64,000 bases of DNA, from NCBI GenBank assembly GCA_029556615.1, contig JAKQDD010000115.1, forward strand, positions 1 to 64,000, written 5' to 3'. This DNA comes from Verrucomicrobiota bacterium. GTDB lineage: Bacteria > Verrucomicrobiota > Verrucomicrobiia > Limisphaerales > J093. The notes beneath the pieces were generated by a model, which did not search any database, had not been told where the DNA came from, and saw only the letters and a list, made by a program, of their open reading frames with translations. The translations under genes were made by a program, and so were the position numbers. Below are positions 7,701-16,900 of this stretch, in pieces; positions within the stretch are counted from its first letter, which is position 1, and every line of letters starts with the position of its first letter.

Positions 7701-8371
7701 GGCGACTCCTTCAGCACGTAGCCGACCCCGCGCACGGTATGGAGCAGCTTGGGCTCGAACCCCGCGTCGATCTTCTCGCGCAGGCGCATGATGTAGACGT
7801 CCACAAGGTTGGTACCGGGATCGAAATCGTAATCCCAGACCTTCTCGACAATCGCCATCCGACTGCAGATGCGGCCGGCGGAGCGCATCAGGAACTCGAG
7901 CAGGAGATACTCGCGGCGGGCGAGGTCAATCGGGGTGGCGCCACGCGTCACAGTGCGGCTCACGGAGTCGAGGGTGAGGTCGCCGACGCGCAGGACGGGC
8001 GACTTGGTTTCACCGTGACGGCGTCCCAGCGCCCGGACCCGGGCGATCAGTTCCTCGAGGGCAAACGGTTTGGGCAGGTAGTCGTCCGCCCCGGCGTTCA
8101 AGCCTTCGACGCGCTCTCCGATCTCTCCGCGTGCGCTGAGCAGCAGGACGGGCGTGGTGATCTTCCGCTCCCGCATCTGGCGCACGACGCTGAGGCCGTC
8201 GCGGCCGGGCAACATGATGTCGAGCACGATGACGTCGAAGGGCGTGGCACCCACGGCGGCGAGCGCCTCGGAGCCGTCGTGCAGCAGGTCGACCGCGTGG
8301 CCCTCCGCCCGGAGTGCTTTCCGGATGAAGGAACCGGTCTTCTTCTGGTCCTCGACAACGAGCACGCGCAT
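7697..8371 (-). CDS. OmpR/CusR-family response regulator
   Basis: This 224-residue regulator has a receiver domain (phospho-acceptor Asp51 in VIVLDIMLPGRDG, acidic pocket VVEDQ, Lys in LPKPF) and a C-terminal winged helix of the OmpR/PhoB type ending TVRGVGYVLKESP. ATG 8371 (MRVLVVEDQ) was chosen; upstream in-frame codons would add a Pro-rich tail with no domain character. It forms an operon with the sensor kinase by ATGA overlap. The CusR/CopR/ColR subgroup binds ATGACA-N4-TGTCAT palindromes. Two such sites occur here, one about 185 bases upstream of this gene and one before the methyltransferase, suggesting autoregulation and control of the flanking envelope genes. Confidence 0.9.
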   Translation of the reverse strand: MRVLVVEDQKKTGSFIRKALRAEGHAVDLLHDGSEALAAVGATPFDVIVLDIMLPGRDGLSVVRQMRERKITTPVLLLSARGEIGERVEGLNAGADDYLPKPFALEELIARVRALGRRHGETKSPVLRVGDLTLDSVSRTVTRGATPIDLARREYLLLEFLMRSAGRICSRMAIVEKVWDYDFDPGTNLVDVYIMRLREKIDAGFEPKLLHTVRGVGYVLKESP

Positions 8372-8556
8372 TACCCCGAGGTTACCGGGCCCTGCGGGGG
8401 GTGGCAATGCGGGAGTGGGCCCGGGTGTCGGAGGATTCACAAGCGCGTAGCGTTCCGACCGGACTCAAGAGTATCCCGGGCGGCTTCGCCCGTCGGGAGT
8501 GTGGCGCTCATGGGGACACTTTCCGCAACCCACGGTGGCGCCACGATGAACGGGCG

Positions 8557-8572
8557 ATGACAGAATTGTCAT
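8557..8572. promoter_or_regulatory. CusR/CopR-box-like palindrome in the divergent promoter region
   Basis: The sequence ATGACAGAATTGTCAT lies in the 310-bp gap (8372-8681) between the response regulator gene (minus) and the LAB_N gene (plus). It differs by one base from the palindrome at 5024-5039 and matches the CusR-box half-sites and spacing. Its position between divergent genes would allow one bound regulator to act on both. The rest of the gap shows no gene and no convincing terminator. Confidence 0.62.
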
Positions 8573-8681
8573 TCGGCCGTCATCAGGCGGCCATGTCGCG
8601 TGGCCAGAATGCGCGGATGAATGCATCGGGAGTTCTTGGCGGCGCGGCTGGCAATTGCCAACCGCGGAACCGGTCCTGCAA

Positions 8682-9119
8682 ATGAACGACGTCTTGCTCA
8701 GAGTCGAGCTGCGGGACTGGATGCTGGTGGTGACGCCCTGGAAGTTGATCGGTTATGGCGGAGTGGTCGTTTTTACGGGGCGCTGGTTGGTTCAGGTCAT
8801 CGCGTCGCACCAGGAGCGTCGATCTCACTTTCCACGGTTGTTCTGGTATATGTCGCTTCTGGGCAGCTTGCTGTTGCTCTCGTATTTCAGCCTGAGTGAC
8901 AAGAGTGATTCCGTGGGCGTGCTCTCCAATCTGTTTCCGGTCGCCATTGCTGGGTACAACCTGTTCTTGGAAGCACAACACGACGGACGCAGGGCGGGCT
9001 TGGGCGAATCCAAGACAGGCGTTTCACGCCCAAGGGATGAGGTGGGCCCTGTGGACGAGATGCCACCGGAACCCAGCGCGAGCGATCCTCGGCGCAGAGT
9101 TGCGGGGTCGGCACGATGA
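8682..9119 (+). CDS. LAB_N domain membrane protein (lipid A biosynthesis N-terminal-like)
   Basis: This 145-residue protein has hydrophobic segments around residues 23-40, 48-62 and 75-92. The pattern KLIGYGGVVVFTGRWLVQVIASHQERRSH... followed by FWYMSLLGSLLLLSYF is that of the LAB_N family: a Gly-rich first helix, R-x-LVQ-x-IAS, and a WY-S-LLG-x-LLLL helix. LAB_N occurs alone in small membrane proteins and fused to lipid-A or lipid-glycan enzymes. The charged C-terminal tail of about 45 residues looks disordered. ATG 8682 was preferred to an upstream TTG. The stop overlaps the start of the phosphatase gene (ATGA). The context (ColRS-like regulators, phosphatase, ArnT-like remnant) supports a role in lipid A or undecaprenyl-lipid modification. 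Confidence 0.8.
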   Translation: MNDVLLRVELRDWMLVVTPWKLIGYGGVVVFTGRWLVQVIASHQERRSHFPRLFWYMSLLGSLLLLSYFSLSDKSDSVGVLSNLFPVAIAGYNLFLEAQHDGRRAGLGESKTGVSRPRDEVGPVDEMPPEPSASDPRRRVAGSAR

Positions 9120-9712
9120 CCGCGCCACTCCCCGAACGCCGTCCCGTCCGCAGCGCTGCTGTCGTTGGCGTGCTGATCCTGTTGCTGCTCGGGGCCTATC
9201 CGGGTTGGCTGTTGTGGACCGACAACTTTCACGAGGTGCTACCAGGAGCGCTGTACCGGGCCGGCCAGTTGGATCGTGACGAGCTGACGACGGCGATCCG
9301 ACGCCACCGGATTCGTGCCGTGTTAAACCTGCGCGGGCCGAACGGAGGCAAGCGGTGGTACGACGACGAAACGAGGGCGTGTCGTGATCTTGCCGTCGAG
9401 CACGTTGATTTCCGGATGTCGGCACGGAGCGAATTGACGTCGGAACAAGTCCGTGATCTCGATGAACTGCTTTGCGGTTTGCCTCAACCCGTGCTGATCC
9501 ACTGCAACGGGGGCAGCGACCGCACCGGTCTGGCTGCCGCGCTCCACGTGTTACGAAGGAAGGGCGGCACGCCGGAGGAAGCACGGCGACAGTTGTCGTG
9601 GCGCTATGGCCATGTTCCAATCCTCTGGTGGTCTTCCACCGCGGCGATGGATCGTTCCCTCACCCGCATTGTGGAGGAAGCGGAGGCGCGGATCAATACG
9701 GTGTGCAAGTGA
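9116..9712 (+). CDS. Membrane-anchored dual-specificity phosphatase-like protein
   Basis: This 198-residue protein has one N-terminal membrane segment (about residues 13-34) and a tyrosine/dual-specificity phosphatase domain. The P-loop HCNGGSDRTG places the catalytic Cys at 130 and Arg at 136, matching HCxxGxxR. An upstream LYRAGQL...IRAVLNLRG stretch is usual for bacterial DSP/Tyr-phosphatase-like proteins. The anchor suggests that the domain sits in the periplasm, where relatives dephosphorylate phospholipids or isoprenyl phosphates as well as proteins. The start overlaps the LAB_N stop by four bases, so the two are translationally coupled. The ArnT-like pseudogene follows after about 130 bases. 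Confidence 0.85.
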   Translation: MTAPLPERRPVRSAAVVGVLILLLLGAYPGWLLWTDNFHEVLPGALYRAGQLDRDELTTAIRRHRIRAVLNLRGPNGGKRWYDDETRACRDLAVEHVDFRMSARSELTSEQVRDLDELLCGLPQPVLIHCNGGSDRTGLAAALHVLRRKGGTPEEARRQLSWRYGHVPILWWSSTAAMDRSLTRIVEEAEARINTVCK

Positions 9713-9840
9713 AGATGACTCCTGCTGCCCGAAGAGGAGGTCAGCCACGGTCACAAGGCGCCCTCACTCACCAGACCAACATCACATCCGACTGGAAACA
9801 TAGGCAAGACGTCGGACAATCGCCGTTCAGGTGTCAAACG

Positions 9841-10897
9841 GTGAACTTCGGCGGACGCCAGCGTTGGTCGTGGCTTGTGTTGGCCGCGTTGGTCCTGCTG
9901 AGCAGCTTTGCGTTACTCGGTTCCCGGGGGCTGAACGAGCCGGACGAGGGGCGCTACGCAGAGATCAGCCGGGAGATGCTGGCGAGCGGGGAGTGGATGA
10001 TCCCGACGCTTCACGGGTTTCCCCATCTCCAGAAGCCCCCGGTCATCTACTGGCTTGTCGCCGGGGCCTACGGCCTGTGGGGGCGGACGGAATGGGCTGC
10101 GCGATTCCCTTGTGCTCTGGCTGCGCTGGGGACCGCCTGGCTGACGTTCCTGATGGGGCGATGGGCATTCGGGCGGCGTGCGGCCGTCGCGGCGACCGTG
10201 TGCTTGGCAACATCTCTCGGGTTCTTCGCCCTCGCTCGAACGCTGACACCCGATATGGTGTTCACCTTTTGGATTACAGCGGCGATGGCCGCGTTTGTAC
10301 GATGGACCCGGCGCCCGCAGGCCAGGGGCTGGATCTGGTTGTTCTTTGTCACCCTTGGGGTGGGCTTCATGACCAAGGGGCCGCTGGTCGTGCTTTCGTT
10401 GAGCGGTTCCAAGCTGGTGACGTACGTGCTGCCCCTCTTTCCCGCTCTGGCCTTGGCGGTCGGAGCCTGGTGGGATCAGGTCGGAAGCCGAAGGGACCTC
10501 ACGGGGCATGCGGTGGCCATCGTTGGCCTGTTCGGGGGGTTGGCCATGGCGCTGCTGTCCGCGATGCGGTTTGGCCCGGAGACCCTGCCGGCAGTGCCGG
10601 TCTGGGTTTGGGGACTCTTGATGGGGATATGGGGTCAACGTCCTCGGCATCGAGTGGTACCTCGCCCGTCTTGTCCCTGTTTCGAAGGGCCAAGCCGACG
10701 AGATACTGCCGGGGGCCGCTGCCCCCGAGGCGCGGCTGCTTGCGTCGCCGGAGCAGTGCACTGAGCTTGCACCGCCGGGGCAGTCCGTGTATGGCGTGGT
10801 CAAGTCGAAGCGGGTGGGGTTCGACTGGCCTACCAATCGGTGGCATTGTGTTGCAACCACAGGATCGTTTGCGTTGATTCAGCGCAGGGACGAATGA
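9841..10897 (+). pseudogene. Decayed ArnT-like (GT39/GT83-type) lipid glycosyltransferase
   Basis: The frame from GTG 9841 gives a clear ArnT/PMT-type N-terminus: a first membrane helix, then GLNEPDEGRYAEISREML with the catalytic-type DE pair, LQKPPVIYWL, and GFMTKGPLV. Directly after TKGP it jumps to LSLSGSKLVTYVLPLFPALA, a motif that in full-length ArnT lies roughly 150 residues later, so a large internal piece has been deleted in frame. Near 10620 the reading frame changes. From 10622 another frame continues with a plausible C-terminus (YGVNVLGIEWYLARLVPVS ... FDWPTNRWHCVATTG) to TGA at 10895-10897. Deletion plus frameshift argues for a dead gene. The intact ancestor would have transferred a sugar to lipid A from a lipid carrier. 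Confidence 0.75.
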
Positions 10898-10947
10898 CAG
10901 TCCCGACGCCAGCCCGGAATGAAACCTGCTCTTGATCGAATCCTTAT

Positions 10948-13900
10948 ATGCTGAGCTGTTCTCGACGGTGTCTTCTCTTCCTGCTGCTCTCACTCTCTGT
11001 GTCCAGCGTGTCGTTACGCGGGGCGGGGGTGATCGTGAACGAGATCATGTATCATCCGGCCAGCACGAATCGTCTCGAGGAATGGTTCGAGCTGCACAAT
11101 GCCAGTGCGGAGTCCGTCGACCTGTCCGGCTGGAGGACGAGCCAGGGCGTGACGTTCACTTTCCCGGCGGGCACCCGGTTGGCGGCGGGCGGCTACCTGG
11201 TCGTGGCGGCCGACGTCCCCACGTTTGCGGCCGGGCATCCGGGAATTGGCAACGTGGTCGGCGGCTGGACCGGGGTGCTGAGTCATGACGGGGAGGACCT
11301 GGAGATCGAGGACGCGGAAGGCAACGCCGCGGATCATGTTGCCTACGCGCCGGAGGGGGAGTGGGCGGTGCGTCGTCTGGGGCCCGTGGACCGGCTGAAC
11401 CGGCGGGGGTGGGAATGGTATGCCGAACACGGCGGCCTGGGGAAATCGCTCGAGCTGGTGAATTCGGAGTTGCCGAATGAACTCGGCCAGAACTGGGGTT
11501 CGAGCAGCGTGGCGGGCGGGACGCCGGGCGGGCCGAACTCGATTGCGAGCGACAACATGGCTCCGTTGATTCTCGACGTGGCGCACGCCCCGGTGGTGCC
11601 GCGCTCCTCCGACCCGGTGACCGTCACGGCGCGGCTGATGGACGAGCAGGCGGGCGGCCGGGAAGTGATGGTGCACTGGCGGTTGGATGGGGCCCCAGAG
11701 TTTGCCGTGGCGCCCATGGTCGATGACGGGGCGCATGGCGACGGGCTCGAGGGCGACGGCCTGTATGGGGCGATCCTGCCGCCACAGGCCAGCCGGACGA
11801 TCGTCGAGTTTTACCTCACCGCCCGGGATGCGGAGGGTCATGCGCGGCGGTACCCGAACGTCGAGCCGTCCGGCGGGGCGCGGACGGCGGATCTCGCCTA
11901 CCAGGTCGACGACTCCGTGTATGCGGGGGATCAGGCGTTGTTCCGGCTCATCATGACGGCGGCGGAGTATGACTATCTCTCGAGCGAGATTTGGGGCGGC
12001 GAACCCCGGAGCGACGCGGCGGTCAACGGCACGTTCATCAGCACCGACGGCATCCTGGACGGCGGCAGCACGACGCATCTGCGATACCAGTGCGACTTTC
12101 GGAACCGCGGGCATGGGACGCGCACGACGGTTCCCCACAATTTCCACGTGGGCTTTGCGGAGGACCGGGCCTGGAAAGGCCGTTTCGGGATCAACCTGAA
12201 CACGCACTACACGCACTCGCAGCACCTGGGGAGCGCCGTCTTCCGGCGTGCCGGGGTCGCCGCAGCGGACTCGCGGCCGGTGCAGGTGCGGGTCAACGGG
12301 GCGCAGCTCGCGAAGCCGGGCCAGGCACAGTTCGGGTCGTATGTGGCGAACGAGGTGGTGGACGATCTGCTGGTGCAGCGCCAGTTCCCGACGGATCCGG
12401 GAGGCAACCTGTATCGCGGCGTGCGCGACATGATTCCGGGCATCAGTTCCGAGGCCGACCTGCTGTGGCGGGGGGCGTCCTATTCGAGCTACACCAATGC
12501 CTATGCCAAGGAGAACCATAGGGCGGCGAACGACTGGTCGGACTTCATCCGTCTGCTGAACGTGCTCAACTGGGAGCCCGACAGCACGTATGTGGCCGCC
12601 ATGACACACACGGTCAATGTGGAGGAATGGATGCGGTATTTCGCGGTCAACACCCTCCTCGACAACCAGGAGAACAGCCTGGGCATTGGCGAAGGGGATG
12701 ACTTCGCGCTGTACCGGGGCGAGCACGACCGGCGGTTCGTGCTGTTGGCCTACGACCTGGATGCGGTGATGGGCCGCGGGTTGCGGACCGCGAGCTATGC
12801 GGACGGCATCTGGCGGATGAACGATCTGGCGGTGATCAGCCGGTTCATGAAGCGCCCGGAGTTCGCGCCGGTCTACTTCAAGCAGCTCGAGCAGCTGGCG
12901 GCGACGATCTTCGCGCCGGCGCAGATGAACCCGATGCTCGATCATCTCCTGGGGAGTTACGTCGAGGCTGCGACGATCGCCAACTACAAGGCGTTCAACT
13001 CGAATCATGTCGCCCATGTGCTCTCGCAGTTCCCGCGGGCGCTGACCGTGGCGCACGATTTGCCCATGGTCAGCGGGTATCCGTGGGCCACCACCGGGAC
13101 GATCGCCCTGTCGGGCCTTGGGAACGCGATCGAGACCCGCCGGGTCCTCGTCAATGGCGAGGAGGCCGAGTGGACCGCATGGCAGGCCTCGTGGACGAGC
13201 CCGGCGGTTTCACTCGAACCGGGGCTCAACCGGGTGCTGGTGCGGGCGTTGGGCGAGGAGGACCGCGACGTCGGGCGCACGACGCTCGAAGTGTGGTATG
13301 ATGACGGTTCGATCCAGACCGTGAGCGGCGCGATCACGGCCGACGCGCTCTGGACGGCGTCAGGCGGCCCCTATCACGTCACGGGAGATCTCACGATCCA
13401 CGCCGGCGCAACGCTGACGATCGAGCCGGGCACGTCCGTGGTGCTGGGTTCGGGGGTGGACGTGACCGTCGCCCACGGCGGGCGGTTGGTTGCCGAGGGG
13501 ACGGCCGCGGCGCCGATCTCTTTCGGCGTCCTGCCGGGCGTGACGGCAAGCTGGGGCGGCCTGATCATCGAGGGCGCCGGCGATTCGCCGGAGACGCGGA
13601 TTGCCTACGCGCATTTTGAAGGCAACGGGAGCACGTGCATCGAGGTCGAGGGCGGCACGCTGCGGCTCGATCACGCCACGTTCGGGACCCTGTCGGAGCG
13701 ATACGTCTCGCTGGACGACAGCTCGTTTGTGATCAGCCATTGTCATTTCCCGGCAACGACGGCGGCGATCGAACCGCTGCACGGGACCGGGGGCATCAAG
13801 GCCGGGGGGCGCGGCGTGATCCGCGACAGTTACTTCGGATCAAGCACGGGCTACAGCGACATCCTGGATTTCACCGGCGGAAACCGCCCCGGCGGCCCCA

Positions 13901-16900
13901 TCATCGAGCTTTACAACAACGTGTTTGCCGGGTCGACGGACGACATCTTGGATTTCGACGGCACGGATGCGTGGATCGAAGGGAACGTGTTCCTGCATGT
14001 CCACCGGAACGGCGCGCCAGACAGCTCGGCGGCTGTCTCGGGCGGCAGCAGCGGATCGGCAACGTCGGAGATCACGCTGATCCGGAACCTGTTCTTCGAC
14101 TGCGACAGCGCGGTGACGGCCAAGCAGGGCAATTTCTACACCCTGCTCCACAACACGATCGTTCACACGACCAGGATCGGCGGCGAGGATTTCGGTTCCG
14201 GAGTCGTCAACCTCCGCGATACCACGCCGGATATCACGACCTTCGGCCGCGGGGTCTATCTCGAAGGCAACATTGTCATCGATGCGGAGGCCCTGGTCCG
14301 GAACTATGAGGCCGGGCAGAGCACGGTGACGTGGGTGAACAATCTGCTGCCGGTCTCCTGGACCGGGCCGGGGGCGGGGAACTCGACGGCGGACCCGCTG
14401 CTGGTGCGCCTGCCGGAGGTTGCGGAAGCCACGTTCAGCACGTGGGAGGAAGCGCAGGTGATGTGGCAGTGGTTCAGCCTCCAGCCGGGATCCCCGGCGC
14501 GCGGAGCCGGATCTGGCGGACGCGACCTGGGTGGGGTGATCCCGGCGGGCGTGAGCCTGTCAGGCGAGCCCGCGGGAACGACCCGTCGGACGTCGGCGCT
14601 GCTGTCCGTGGGGATCAACCGCACCGGCGCGGGAATGCCGGCCTCAGGGTTTCCGGACGGCTCGGGCTACACGCATTACCGGTGGCGGTTGGATGGCGGC
14701 GCGTGGAGTGCGGAGACGCCGATGGCGGAGCCGCTGGCGCTCGACGGTCTCGCCGAGGGTCCGCACCAGGTGGCCGTGGTGGGGAACAGCGACGCCGGCG
14801 TCTACCAGGACGATCCGGAATTGGGCACCAACGCTGTGGTTACGCTCTCCCGCGTCTGGACCGTCGACTCGGCCTACGTGGAACCGCCGGCCCCCCCTAC
14901 GATCCGGCTCAACGAGATCCTCGCGGGCAACAACGGCATCGTGACCGCGCTGGGCACGACGCCGGACATGATAGAACTGCACAACTATGGGGCGGAACCG
15001 GTGGACCTGATGGGCATGGGACTCTCGGACAACGCGGATGAACCGTACAAGTTCACCTTCGGTGTCCCGACCGTGGTGCCGGCGGGGGGCTTGCTGGTTC
15101 TTTGGGCGGACGATCCGGTGCCGGGGCCGGTGCTGTGCACCGGGTTCAAGCTCAAGCAAGCCGGGGACGACCTGGTCCTGACCGACAGCGCGGCGCGGGG
15201 CGGCGGCGTGCTGGACGCGGTTCAGTTTGGGGTGCAGGTGGCCGATCTCTCCCTGGGGCGTCTGGCGGAGGACGTTTGGGGGCTGTGTTCGCCGACGTTT
15301 GGCGCTGCCAACCGGCCGCAGCGCACGGGCGACCCTCGAGCCCTGCGCATCAACGAGTGGCTTGCCGACGCTCAGTTCTCAGCCCGGAGTGATTTCGTCG
15401 AGCTCTACAATGCCGACGTGCTGCCGGTGGCGCTCGGGGGTCTCCATTGGTCCGACGCCGCCGGGGCTCTGGCGCGGCATCAGATCGCTCCGCTCAGCTT
15501 TGTTGCGGGCAAGGGCTGCGTCCCGTTCATCGCCGACGCCGATCCGGAGCAGGGGCCGGATCACCTGAGTTTCAAGCTGGCGCCGGACGTCGGGCTGATC
15601 CTGCTGCTCTCGGCCGACCTGGAGTTGATCGATGCGGTCAATTACGGCGCGCAGCGGACGGACGTGTCCGAGGGCCGATCGCCCAACGGCGGGACGGCCT
15701 TCACGGCGTTCGAGCAACCCTCGCCCGGCGGCGGCAATCCCGGAGTCTCGCCGGGTGACTGCACCCTGGGGACGACGACCATGAGCCTGCTGTCGCTCGG
15801 GGCGTCCTGGAAGTACAACCAGACCGACAACCTGGACGGCACCGGCTGGCATCAGCCGGCCTACGATGACAGCGCGTGGCCGTCCGGGCCGGCCCTGCTC
15901 GCCGTCGAGACCAGCGCGTTGCCGTCGCCCGGCAAGGTCACCTCCCTCACCCTGGGTCGCCGCACGTATTACTTCCGGGCCCAGTTCACGGTGGACACCA
16001 ACCTGGACGGTTTCAATCTCAACCTGAAGGTTGCGGTGGACGACGGCGTGCTGGTGTACTTGAACGGCAGGCCGCTGTTGACGAACGGCCTGAGCACGGG
16101 CACGCCCAGCTACTCGACCTTTGCGTCTCGCACGGTGGGCAACGCCGCGCTCGAGTACTTCACCGTGCCGGGTACGGCGCTGGTGCCGGGCACCAACGTC
16201 ATTGCCGCCGAGGTGCACCAAATCAACGCGGACAGCACTGACATTGTCTGGGGTCTCGAGATGGACGCGTCGTCAACCGCCACGAATTGCGCCCCGGGCG
16301 CCCTCGCGACCCTGATGTTGAACGAGGTCCTGGCCGCAAGCCGGTCTTTCGCCCTGTCCGAAGAGACGGTCCCGGATTTCATCGAGCTCTACAACACCGG
16401 AACCGGGGTCGTGAGCCTCGCGGGGCTCACGCTCACCGACGATTTGTTGTTCCCGGCAAAATGGGCATTTCCGGACGGGGCGACGCTCGAGGCGGGGGCG
16501 GCCTGCGCGGTGCGCTGCGATTCGGGGCAGCCGGCTTCCGCCGACAACACGGGCTTTGGTCTCAGTGCGCGGGGGGGCGGCGTGTTTCTGTTCAATGCCG
16601 CCGCGCGCGGGGGCAATTTGATCGATGCGGTGCGCTACGGCCTGCAGACGCCCGGCTTCTCGATCGGGCGGCTGCCGGCGGGGACGGGGGTGTGGAATCT
16701 GGCGGTGCCGACCCCGGGCGCGGCCAACGAGGCGGCCGGCCTTGCCAGCATCTCTGCGTTGCGCATCAACGAGTGGATGTCGAATCCGGCCGGCGGCAGC
16801 GACTGGCTCGAGCTGCACAATCGCGCCGATCAACCGGTGGCGCTCGGGGGGCTTTGCCTCACCGACGACCTGGCGGACCGGACGCGCTCGCCGGTTGCGC

